From Rusavskia elegans (Eukaryota > Ascomycota > Lecanoromycetes > Teloschistales > Teloschistaceae): a stretch of 64,000 bases of DNA. How positions within the stretch are numbered: the stretch's first letter is position 1; the number at the start of each line of letters is the position of its first letter. The position numbers were made by a program, and so were the translations under genes. Below the pieces are notes generated by a model. The model worked only from the letters and a program-made list of their open reading frames with translations, was not told where the DNA came from and searched no databases. The DNA is taken from the NCBI GenBank assembly GCA_011316305.1, contig SAUG01000023.1, positions 27,869 through 91,868 on the forward strand, read 5' to 3'. Positions 23,559 through 33,819 of this stretch are shown piece by piece.

Positions 23559-25548
23559 ATGCTTGGACCCGTAATGTCCCACCCTAGCCGGCTACTGCTC
23601 TTAATCGTCACGGCAACAATTGCTGTAGCATATCCGGACAGATTTGCCAAACCCTGGGCAGCTTCCTCACCCTGCAAAGATAATACCTTTGACTATGTGG
23701 TCATTGGTGCCGGTACGGCTGGTCTGACACTTGCAGCCCGACTGGCAGCAGGCTCCTCGTACAGCGTGGCTGTCATCGAAGCTGGTGGCTATTACGAGCA
23801 GGACAATGGCAACATTAGTGTCATCCCAGGTTATGCTACCCAGTTCTCTGGGACAGATCCTACCAACATCCAGCCCTTGGTCGATTGGGGGTTCGTGACC
23901 GTGCCTCAGAAGGCAAGCCATGCTCCATTCTCAAGATCCGTTCAGTCTTGACATTTTCCTGACCAGGTCGATAGGGAGTTGATGGCAGACGGTTACACTA
24001 CACTCGCGGCAAAACTGTTGGAGGAACCTCTGCCAGAAACTGGCTTTACTACCAACGGTGAGCTCCGATCTACCCTGCTACTGACAATCTCTTACGCCCT
24101 CTAGACCCAATGCCGGCTCGCTAGACAAGTGGGCAGATGTGGCTGGCGACGACAGCTACAAGTTCAGAAACCTTCTTCCATACTTCAAAAAGAGCGTCCA
24201 GTATACTCCACCAGTCATTATCGCTTCGAACAGCACGAATAATCAAGATCCCAACGCCTGGAGTCCAACTGGTGGACCGCTACAGATCTCTCACGGCAAT
24301 TTTGTTGATCCCTTCGGCACATGGGTGCAGCCAGCAGCTGAGAAACTTGGTATGACGCGAATTGACGGCTTCCAATCGGGCAAACTACTCGGAAGCGCCT
24401 ATGTGCCTTTTACTATCGATCCGAAGAACCAGCAGCGATCATCGTCTGAGTCTAGCTTCCTGCGGTCGCTACCTCAAAAGGCTCGCCTTCAAGTCTACGA
24501 CCATACTCTTGCCCAGAAAATTCTTTTTGATCGACGCAACACAGCTACGGGGGTCGTCGCTTCATCCAACAACATCGTGTTTACCCTCAAAGCTCGGAAA
24601 GAGGTTATCCTATCCGCCGGCGTCTTCCAATCCCCTCAGATCCTTATGCTTTCCGGTATTGGTCCGGCATCTACTCTCGCCAAACACAACATCCCTCTTC
24701 GCATTGACCTCCCAGGAGTCGGTTCCAATCTTCAAGACCATCCCTGGTTCGGGACCGATTTCCGTGTCAACGTCCCTACAGCGTCCTCATTGCTAAACAG
24801 CCCCGCCGTCTTCAGCCAGGCCCAAGAGGCCTACAACAAGTTTGCCACCGGCCCTCTCACTATCCCAGCCACCGGATTCCTAGCTTGGGAGAAGGTACCA
24901 CCCACTCTTCGATCGAATCTCTCAGCATCAGCGATTCACATACTTGATACTTCCTTCCCCGCCGACTGGCCGGAGCTCGAACACATCCCTATCAATGCTT
25001 ACATTGGGTATCAACGCAACTATCAGAAGGAAGATCCTACCGACGGGTACAATTACGGAACCGTTGCCACCCTTCTCGCCGCACCACTTTCTCGTGGCAC
25101 CGTATCGATCTCCTCCTCCAATCCTGCTGACCCTCCCCTTATCGATCCAAACTATCTCTCTCATCCTGTCGACGCAGAGATTGCCGTAGTCGCTGTCCGC
25201 CGCCAGCGTGACTTCTGGGCCCAGATGAAAGGCGTCACTGTTGGGGATGAGGCACTACCGGGCAAAAACGTGACAAGCGATGAGGATATACTCACGTTCG
25301 TCAAACAGAGTTTGGGCATTGCTCCACATGCTGGATGTACGTGCGCTATGGGGAAGAAGGGTGTCGAGGGGAGTGTGGTCGATAACAAAGCACGCGTCTT
25401 CGGTACGCAGGGCTTGAGGGTCGTTGATTCGAGTATCTTTCCGCTTTTGCCTCCCGGCCATATTACGGCTACGGTCTATGCGATTGCGGAGAAGATTGCT
25501 GACGATATTCTGAGGGGAAAGGGGAATGGGCGGGGGAAAAGATGGTAG
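23559..25548 (+). CDS. Secreted GMC oxidoreductase (FAD)
   Basis: Exons 23559-23912, 23975-24057 and 24105-25548 give 626 aa. A signal peptide (hydrophobic core about 11-24) precedes the ADP-binding motif DYVVIGAGTAGLTLAARL (45-62). Exon 2 encodes the GMC signature RLHYTRGKTVGGTSARNWLYYQR. The C-terminus has H554 (in PHAGCTCAMG) and H598 (in LLPPGHITATVYA), the active-site pair of glucose oxidase/aryl-alcohol oxidase/choline dehydrogenase relatives. Intron 1 uses a GC donor (AAG|GCAAGC) and a GATAG acceptor. It is the only choice I found of normal length that restores the GVDGRR signature in frame. Family members oxidise alcohols or sugars with FAD; cluster-associated ones often tailor secondary metabolites. 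The substrate is unknown. Confidence 0.88.
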
Positions 25549-25840
25549 ATGGTTGAGTGTGGGGTGGGCCGATTGGGCTTTTCTCTCTGTTCTTGTCATT
25601 TTCTTCAAGTATTGTCACGTTTCGAGAGTTTGCATGGTTGAAATATAGTATCAGCTTGCTACGGATTGCATGTATAGCTTGAAATGGTATCTGGTGTTCT
25701 TATTCGTTTTTTGAATTCTCACTCAACTTGCTGGCGCAGATCCAAAGCCCTGAGAATTGACTTGACTCCTCTGGCTGTATTTGGTGCCTTGCCTGTAATT
25801 TGACAGCCTAATTCGGAGATATATCTCTTTGCCCAACGTC

Positions 25841-27865
25841 TTACATACAATATTTACGCTTGTATTCCCTTCCGGTATCCTTCAAATCAGCAGCAAAGCA
25901 CGGCTCCACCAGATTCCCTTTCCACCCTTTCTGTCGGTGACTCGTCAATCCCAACTGCTCCAACAGCGCATCCGCGTAATCCACCACGTCAAAGTAAAAC
26001 CAGCTGCCCAGCTCCCCTTTGTTTAGGTAGCGTCGTCGATCCCATGCCACGGTCTCGGCAATTTCTTGCTCCATTTGAGAGCGAGTGGGCAGGTTGCGGA
26101 TTTGACCGTCGAGATAGGCGACTGACCACAGTGCTTGGATTTCCGCGGTGCGGAAATTGTTGCCGACGACCATTTTGCCGAGAAAGACGATGGAGTGGGT
26201 GGGATCGGAGGGAGGGGCGATGGCTTTGTAGAGGCGGAAGGGCGTGTCGCTGGGTGCGATCTTGCGGTATGCAGGTGGATGCTTGAGGGCAGGGAATTGG
26301 GATAGGATGGTGGGATCGGCGGCCTTTTCGAGGGCGGACCAGTAGGCTTGTGTTTGGGGGTCGGCGGAGTTGAGAGGTACTGGGAGGCCGAGTTCGAAGG
26401 CTTCGTGGGTTGGAAAGAGGGTTGATTTTGCTGACCACCCGGTACAGTAGACTAGGACGTCGATGGGTAGGGTCAATGGCTTGGATTCTTGAGTAGAGCC
26501 GCTGCGGCGAGCTTTGAGGGTTATAGAAGCTTCCGAGAGATGGGATATGTCTCTCCGATGCACGTGAACGTTCTTCGCGATGGCGGATAAGAAGTCGGGA
26601 TGATTACAGACACCGGAGCTGTCATTTTGCCAAAATATTCTGGAAAGTGTCAATGTCTGCAACTGGAAGCATCTTCGGGTTTAGGGGGTACCTACGGTGT
26701 GTCATACTCCAAATTCGCAAATCCCATCTCTTTGCCTTCCTCCCGTTGATAGTCATGGAACTCCCTCAGCCCTTTGTCAAATCCATCCCATAAGCGCTTG
26801 ACATACCACCGCCCGAGAAAGTTGCTCTGCAATAACCATTTCAACCATCCCCACGTATTACCAAATCGATTGGGAAGAAAACTGGCGAGGAATCTGTTGT
26901 AGAATCCTTCATTCGAGTTCGCATATTGCTCCGTCATGGCTGGAGCGACGAAGAATGCCGAAGGTCCGTTACCGTCCTCCCGGATGATCCAGTGGATTTT
27001 TCTGCTCACGGGCGCTTTTGCACATGCGTAGGCTACGTCGGCGGCGGATTTGGCGCCGCCGATTATGCAGATGTTTTGCACTGATGGATCCTCGAGAAGG
27101 AGGGTTTGTGACTGCCCGAAGGATTTGTGGTGGAGAGTTCTGCCTTTAAAGTCGGAAGAACCGGGGAGGGTTGGGATCTGGGGCTGGGAGGTCATGCCGG
27201 TTGCGTCGATGAGTTTGGCGGTACGGACTTTTCGATTTCCGTTGTAAGTGATTTCCCAATTTGCGCCGTCGGCGGTATCGGCTGCTTGGATTTTGGTAAT
27301 GCTTTCGACGTAGGAGTTGAATGAGATGCGGTCTCGGATAGTTTGGCCGGAGTAGGTGTGGTCGTCGACGTAGGATTCGAGGTAGGCGGTGGTGTATTTC
27401 CCGGGAAAGAAGCCGTAGTATTGTTCTGGGGGTGGTGTCATGGGTCGATCTGAGAATTCGGCCATTCGGACAGGAGTCTGTGTCCAGAAATCTTTGTAGA
27501 TTCGTTCTGAAGAGATGAGTCAGAATAGAGAGCATGGCAGCTTGTTGCTTGTTTTGACAGATCCGTTGGTATCGCTGGTCATAGTTGCAAAGCACTTTGT
27601 AAAGAGTGTGGTATGTACATTCACGGAGGGCATGGAAGGAAGAGCGAGACAGACAAAGGAAGTGGGCGTACTTGAGCTCCATGTCCCACCTACGACGTCG
27701 TCGCTTTCGAGTAGCAGCAACCTGGCATCAAGATGGATATCCAAGTAGTAGCGTGCTGCTTGTATACCGTATAGACCTGGACACACGTAGATGGTTTAGC
27801 TGATGATTACAGTCGTACAACGATCGTCTCAGCTCACCCGTGCCAATGATTACGATGTCGTACAT
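25841..27865 (-). CDS. Flavin-containing monooxygenase (FMO-like)
   Basis: Four exons: 27865-27838, 27776-27672, 27506-26696 and 26639-25841, giving 580 aa. Exon 1 is only 28 nt and supplies MYDIVIIGT, so that splicing completes the FAD motif GTGLYG (G8, G10, G13). An EFSDRPM segment follows, then the NADPH-type motif IIGGAKSAADVAYACA near 155, and IFWQNDSSGVCN at the exon 3/4 junction. The last junction was placed at 26639 because only that acceptor keeps frame into IFWQND. The family uses FAD and NADPH to oxygenate N, S or carbonyl carbon (Baeyer-Villiger-like). It is convergent with the GMC gene (292 bp apart) and tandem with the isocyanide synthase, so a tailoring role in that pathway is plausible. 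Confidence 0.85.
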
Positions 27866-28834
27866 CGTCAGTGAAGCTTCTGGGGTACTGCGCCTGCTGT
27901 TTGCTAGAAGATTACGAGAAGATTGCCTACGATTGCTAAGACATTACACTGTCTCTCATCGTCTCTATATTTGTTCATTGACTCGTTCAGCTCTATGGCG
28001 GCAATGATACGGCTAAGCGCTAGCCTTACAGAGGATCTACGTCATTACCCCTGGCTCGACCTTCTGTTTTGGGAGATGTAACCCTAACCCTAAGTCTGCC
28101 TTATCTCCGCCCTCGTCGTTGATCTTTCAGCTGGTGGGGCCCAACTCCAGATCCTGAAGTAGAAGCTCAGCTGGCCGCCGAAGCTAGAAATTGGACTGGA
28201 CTTGAGCCTTTGAGAGATAACTTGTGTCAAACAACGGGATACAACGATGGCGGAAGCCCTGGGTCGCACTTTTTTTCATTGTCACAGTTCTCCAGGTTAC
28301 ACAGTCCGTCCTCTCTCTATGCTATGATTACAGTGCTGCGCTGAAAGGTTCATCCTGGGAACTCACCAAAGTCAAAGACGAACTTGAAGGCTGTAGAAAC
28401 ATTGTTTAAGCTCTTGAGCCAATCATGAGGCAGCCTTCCAACCGTGCCCCCCAACATGTCTACGCGTGCCTCCCTCTAAGTTATAAGCGCTATAGGCGCG
28501 GGCTAAAGCACTTAATCTACAGTAACGATCTTACCGCGCGGCAGGTCTCAAGCAGCTCCCCAGGGGGGGTATTTCGTGTATATAATTCTCTAATCAAGTA
28601 GCCAGAACGAACCTTGTGTGGTCTCGTAATACCGTTAAGTATACTTTGTAACGATTGTCCTGCGCCAGCCAACCCAGCATCGCAACGACCACTGAAGGTA
28701 TGACAGTTAATCTAATCGCCCCCTGGTTTCTCTATCCCGCCAGCCCAAATGCAGCATCAATTTCAATCCCAAATCATACAATTTCACTTCACCTTCTCTC
28801 AACTGCTCTAGCCTCGCTCGCTCAGCCTATCTAC
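27866..28834. other. Intergenic region with a short telomere-like box
   Basis: It lies upstream of the flavin monooxygenase and beyond the 3' end of the isocyanide synthase. TAACCCTAACCCTAA (28079-28093) is a 2.5-copy interstitial telomere repeat. A 61-codon frame at 28224 with one hydrophobic segment has no other support. Confidence 0.55.
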
Positions 28835-31067
28835 CTAATTGATATGAATGCGCCACAGTTCCCTTCCCGTCCCGGGAGTAAATGCCGTACGTGTATGCAT
28901 CATACTCACATTATCCGCGACGAGAATATCTCCCTGCTCGAAATTGAAATACAGGCACACGCGGCGATCGTACAGCATCTCCCTGATCATATCTTTATAA
29001 TGCTGTTCACCGTTGCTGATGCGGATTTCATTGGTGCTGAACTGTGTCATCCATTTGTACCACGGTTCGTGCCAGCGGATGCAGGGTTTGTTGTTTGTAG
29101 GGTGAGGGACCACGAGCGGGAGATCTGTCATGTGGTTGTCCCAGTTGGAGCTGTGCTTGCAGTCCCACTTCAATTTTTCAAGCTCGGAGAGAGTGTAAGG
29201 GGCCGGGAGGTGCTGAAAGAAGAGCCGGGAGCTTGCGAAGAGGGTCATGCCGTCACCGGGCGGGGAAGGGGTGATGGCGGTGAAGTATTGGAAACGAGGG
29301 ACTTTTGAAACCATTTTTTCGACGCCGTCGACGATTTCTTTTTTGAGGAAGAAGAAGCCGTCGTAGTGCATGGGCATCGCTTCGGTCGAGGTGACAGTGC
29401 TGGCTTTTGGATCCGGGTTCATGGCGTCTTTGACGGATTGGCGGATGCCGAAGGTCCAGGGCTGGACGGTGCCGGCGTCGTAGGCCTTGGCTTCGAAAGT
29501 GTGCTGGTCCGTTGTGTCGGTGAAACCGCGCAGGATGACGGGCGAGCAGGCTTCGGATAGAGCGCGGACTTTCTTCATGTGCACGTTGTGGAAGGAGTAC
29601 TTTGTGGAAGGGTCGCGAGGGGTGATAACGATACCCGTCGGGTAGATGTAGTTGAATTCGACGTCCATGCCGGGCCAGTTGAAGAGGTCCGAGCGCTCTC
29701 TGAAGTATGAAGGGCGGCCTTCTCGGTCGAAGATTAGTTCGTGGGTCAAGGCTGGGACGGATGCTGAGTGGCTCATGGTGATGGATCCATCGACTGCTCG
29801 AACGAGGGCAGCGTGCCACGGGGTGGAGCTGCGGCCGAGCTGCGGAATGATTGCCATGGAAAGCTTGTTTTGCTCGGTAGATGCGTGGATCGACAGCCTG
29901 ATATGGTCTGCAAGGTTTTGGGCAATGGAAGTTGCGAATGCCTTCCCGCGCACAATCATCCTTTTGGCCGTAGCCTCATATCGCTTCTTCATCTGTGCCT
30001 TGGTCTCGCCCGCTCCCTGGCTCGCCAGGTCTGTCTCCAAAAACTTGATGTAGCCCCGATACGTGAGTGTGGTGTCAGCATCTTTCGCGATGTACGCGTC
30101 GGCGTCGAAGCCCTCGGGAAGATATCTGGTCAAAAGCTCGTCTCGGAACAGAGGGGCGGCTTTCAGATACTCTTCTTCATTGATTGGTTCGTCGGATCTT
30201 TCTCCCCCGAGCAGGTTGCCGAGGCGGAGGAATTGGACGTGATCACACCCATGATCCTTTGCCATTTGGCGGAGTGCCTGCCCATACCGCCAGACCTCTA
30301 AGTCAGAGATACCGAGAATGTCTAGAGCCATATTAGTCATTGCTTAGAATTTTAGGCCTGAGATCCTTACCGTTGTACATCAAGCCGTCAGAGACAATGT
30401 AGACATTGGCACCTGGCTCATATACATCCCCGATGGCAAGGCACAGGCCCTCGAGATGGGAGAGGGCAACTTCTTCACCCTTGCCTGGGAGGGTTCCCAG
30501 GACCTTGGTCTGCTTGTTGGGGGATTTGAAGGGAAAGGCAGGGAGTGACATGGAAACAGCCTCGCCTCGGACAACGTACCGCTCGACCTGAGCGAGGAAC
30601 TTGGCCTTGGCACCCCATTGTTTGCTCGTATCATTCTGATGAACGAGACGATATCTTGCAAGGACTCGGACAATGTCTTCAGAGATGTCGGCTACGGTCC
30701 TTGGTGTCGGCGGTTTCTTGCCGTCATACGCGACCTCGACATCTTCGACTGGTTTGTTTTCTTCTACTGGTTTAGTGTCGTCTTGCAGCGCGGCGGTAAA
30801 TGGTTGTTCCACTTCGATAGCTGGGGTGGAAATAGACGCAATTCCTTTAGCCAACTTCTTTCGGACGGCTAAGAGGTGCTTGTCGGAAACGCCAGAGTCC
30901 AACTCAACAGTACTCCTCGTACTACTGGTCTCGGCATCGGAGGCGGAGTCATGTTCAGATATGTCGCTCTCGACCGGCCTGGCCGATACCTCCGGGACTT
31001 TGAGGAGGATTGATTTGTTGTCCGACTCAGGGAATGGGGCCAGAGAAACAACAGCGGGTGCAGACAT
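28835..31067 (-). CDS. Isocyanide synthase fused to TauD-type dioxygenase
   Basis: Exon 1 31067-30371 and exon 2 30321-28835 are joined in phase 1 to give 727 aa. Residues 1-120 are low-complexity and acidic. The DIT1/PvcA isocyanide-synthase domain spans about 127-445 (DISEDIVRVLARYRL, VSMSLPAFPFKSPNK, IVSDGLMYNDILGI). The TauD/TfdA-like Fe(II)/2-oxoglutarate dioxygenase domain spans about 465-727, with iron ligands H551-x-D553 (MHYDGFF) and H708 (MMHTRTAF) and 2-oxoglutarate arginine R723 (ELWRIHI), so it looks catalytically complete. DIT1/PvcA enzymes build an isonitrile on an amino-acid nitrogen using ribulose-5-phosphate carbon. Fused fungal forms such as the one in the Aspergillus xanthocillin cluster make and oxidise that product. 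The gene lies between a flavin monooxygenase and a DIT2-like P450. The frame is intact and no lesion is seen. Confidence 0.92.
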
Positions 31068-31789
31068 GGTGAATTGAGGTTGAAGAGCTGGAAGAGAACG
31101 TCAAAGGGGAGTTGCTTGAACAGAAGGAGTTTGTTGATCATCGGAAGGGAATTATCCTCCATGGCCTTCTTATACCAAACAAGCTTCTTAGAAGGTAGCA
31201 GTCAGGAACCCTGACACACGTTGCCCTTACGCTTTTCTCGGATCGATATGCTATGTGGCCTGGCACAGACCTGCTCAACTTACACGTAACATGTAAGCAT
31301 CACTCAGCGTTACGCCAGGAGCATCGGCACCTCGTTGCTTGAACCTGAATGGATGTAGTATTCGTCTATTCCTTCCACAAGAAGATAAATCTTCGAGTCA
31401 GTGGAGGCGTGGTTACCAAGGCGGCGCCCTCCGGGGCGTCGATTTTGGTTACGTGTCAGCTGATGGCAGTCTTCCATCAGCCTCTTAACCCACGGTTTAG
31501 CTATGACTCTCCAATGAAGAGCCTCACATGATCAGAGTCCTCAACTAGCGAGCTGGTGAGGGTCGGCAGAATGCTAAGGAATGCGTGGCTGGCTGCAAAT
31601 CAGCATTAGATATCCGAGTATTCGAGGAACAGTAGTCAGATTTTAGTATGGAACTTACACACCGACGACAGCAACAATACACAACAGTCGCCGTGCACCA
31701 ACCCTGGAAATTGGATAGGCTTAATTTGCAGGCGCCTGGGAGTTAGCATGGGCACCATAAGGATTGGAAATGCATGAAGGCTGAAGTGC
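31068..31789. other. Promoter side of the isocyanide synthase, plus duplicated segment
   Basis: It holds the presumed promoter of the isocyanide synthase and the first copy of a dispersed 70-bp repeat (31474-31543). No gene was recognised. Confidence 0.5.
31474..31543 (+). repeat. Dispersed direct repeat, copy 1
   Basis: CCATCAGCC followed by a block with ACGGTTTAGCTATGACTCT and AAGAGCCTCACAT recurs, with about 10 differences, at 32781-32850. The two copies flank the methyltransferase pseudogene. Confidence 0.75.
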
Positions 31790-32410
31790 CCCTGGCTCTC
31801 GCGTTCTCGACAACGCTTGCGGAACTGGGATTGTCATCAGAGAGCTTCTCAAGACCTACTCAGACGTTCACATTGATGCTGTCGACTATTGAGACGGCAT
31901 GCTGGACGTTATTCAACCCACGCTACAGCAAAATGGATGGACCGACCGTGTGACCGCCGCCAAGATGAACGAGTTAGCTTGCAGTTCGAAGATGGGATTT
32001 TTGACGTCTCATTCAACAACTTTGCCACTTTCTTCTTTGCCGACCCAAACAAAGGTGCCAAGGAGCTCTACCGAACCTTGAAGCCCGGTGGTGCGGCTTG
32101 TCTGACAGCGTGGGAATACTTTGGATGGTTGCCAGTGTTACACGACATCCAGAAGACGGTCAAGCCGGAGGATCCGCCATTTGGTGTTCCAATGCTTGCC
32201 AAGTGGCACGAAAAAGAGACGATGGTGGAGACGCTCAAGGCTGGAGGATTTCTCAGCTCCAGAATGCGGATGTCGTTGCAGGGGGTCATGTATCTTGATG
32301 ACAACGTTGAGGAGCTCGCCACGTCTTTGACGGGTTTGATGGAGCCAATGATGAAGGGGATTTGGGATCTTGAAGATCAGGGCGGGATGCGGGGGGATGA
32401 AGGATTGTAA
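31790..32410 (+). pseudogene. SAM-dependent methyltransferase (class I), decayed
   Basis: The sequence opens abruptly at SRVLDNACGTGIVIRELL, a motif I (D/E-x-GxGxG type, VLDxACGTG) of class I methyltransferases, followed by VHIDAVDY and then an in-frame TGA at about 31890. A frameshift near 31970 moves the reading to SLQFEDGIFDVSFNNFATFFF (motif II/post-II region), ELYRTLKPGGAACLTAWE (motif III) and a C-terminal part that runs to TAA at 32410. The N-terminus before motif I is missing. With a missing start, an internal stop and a frameshift this cannot make a whole enzyme. It sits between the isocyanide synthase and the P450, where a tailoring methyltransferase would be expected. Confidence 0.8.
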
Positions 32411-32642
32411 GATCAGGATTGAATAGAGAAGACAGGGTTGGCGACGAAGGCCCCTCTGGTAACCGATCTTAGAGATGCCTGGGCTGATTACTTCAATAGT
32501 TTACAGACAGAAATCTTCGGATGGAAGCTTCGGATACGATGTATGTGGACTGTGATGCTTGAGTTAAGCTTTAGGTCCCACCCTTGGTTCTTCACCGTCT
32601 TCCCTTGTGAGATAAGCCCACAGCGCGCTAGGTCTACTGTTG

Positions 32643-32850
32643 TAATCAGCGGTGATGTTGCATCCATCGGCCGCCAAGAATACACCGCTTCTGGCTCAGG
32701 CCCAACGGTCAGCCTTATATCCATCAGCCTTATATCCATCAGCCTTATATCCATCAGCCCTATATCCATCAGCCTTATATCCATCAGCCTTTTAACCACG
32801 GTTTAGCTATGACTCTCTAACGAAGAGCCTCACATAATCAGAACCCTCAT
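32643..32850. repeat. Composite repeat region: duplicated block, 15-bp minisatellite and dispersed repeat copy 2
   Basis: 32643-32714 is a block (GCCGCCAAGAATACACCGCT, then CCCAACGGTCAGCC) that recurs at 32970-33083. 32711-32785 is five head-to-tail copies of a 15-bp unit (AGCCTTATATCCATC, one copy with a C). 32781-32850 is copy 2 of the dispersed repeat first seen at 31474. Confidence 0.8.
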
Positions 32851-32969
32851 CGGCAATAAAGGTGGTTCCACCCTTGAAGATATTAACTATGCAGTCAGAT
32901 ATTATCCTAGAGGTCAGCAAAGATAACTAAAGTTCTACTGGGCCAAAGTTTCCGTACTCCGTAAGCTTA

Positions 32970-33083
32970 TAATCCGCCGCGATGTCCACGTTGCATCGGT
33001 CGCCAAGAATGGCCAAGAATGGCCAAGAATGGCCAAGAATGCACCGCTTCTTCTGGCCAAGGCCCAACGGTCAGCCGCAGGTC
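32970..33083. repeat. Second copy of duplicated block with 10-bp minisatellite
   Basis: This matches 32643-32714 but has gained four tandem copies of a 10-bp unit (GGCCAAGAAT, first copy CGCCAAGAAT) at 33001-33040 and a doubled GTCAGCCGCA. A further small tandem (GTGGGTCAACCG) lies near 33352-33380. Confidence 0.75.
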
Positions 33084-33819
33084 AGCCGCATGAACGAGAC
33101 CCGCAACCACCGCAGCCCTAAACGAGAGCCTCACTGTGTCTTTGCATATTGTCTTTTTCAAGGTCAATGTAGGCTATGTATTGCTGGCGCTACTAGCACC
33201 TTACCCCCATCCATCACGGCCAGATGGTCTATAATCTCGCCCTCGAATTGTAGCAATAGCCAGGGCTGCGGTTGTCGCCCATCGTATCCGGCAAATGTTA
33301 CCTACCTGTTGCCGGTGAGTCCGGCTACAGCAAGCCTCATTGTTATCTCGAAGTGGGTCAACCGGTGGGTCAACCGGTGGGCCTGGGGCCTGACACTAAC
33401 ATAGACGATTAATCAGCTCGCCTCAAAGGATTGCCACTCCCTGCAGTGAGCTGACTGCGCTAGATGCTTCTTCTTGGGAAAACAACCCGATACCAGGCTG
33501 CGGCTTCATCTCATCAGAGCTGATGCATAAGGCCTGACTAAAGATTGGTGCCAATGTGGCCATCCGGCCATTCGGTAAGCTATTCCCAAATCTCCCAAGC
33601 TGCCTTGCTCTGTGAACCTCTCAATTTCCTTTAGGGATATCTTCCGGAAAACATCCAGACCGAAGTGCCTTGTCTGGCAAGCAGCGTAACAGATATCACC
33701 ACTCATGTCAACTCATAGTTTCTAAGTCGTGCCCCGCATTACGTGTTTAAGCGGCTACTTGGTGCACTGCCAGCCTGAATCTACAACCCTTCAACCCGCT
33801 CTTTCCTTTGAAAATTCGG
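33084..33819. other. Intergenic, upstream of the P450
   Basis: No gene was recognised. It holds the presumed P450 promoter. Confidence 0.5.

Noticed and set aside
29253..29819. 188-codon and similar long frames inside the isocyanide synthase
   Set aside because: Shadow frames of the real coding strand; Arg/His/Pro-rich composition typical of GC-rich shadows.
31889..32410. 173-aa methyltransferase as a functional short enzyme
   Set aside because: The SAM-binding motif I lies upstream in another frame behind a stop, so this frame lacks the cofactor site.
32438..32806. Frame with SLISI repeats as a repeat protein
   Set aside because: The repeats are simply a 15-bp minisatellite being translated; no coding context on either side.
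32643..33083. CRISPR-like array
   Set aside because: Units are contiguous without unique spacers, and the sequence is eukaryotic; these are minisatellites.
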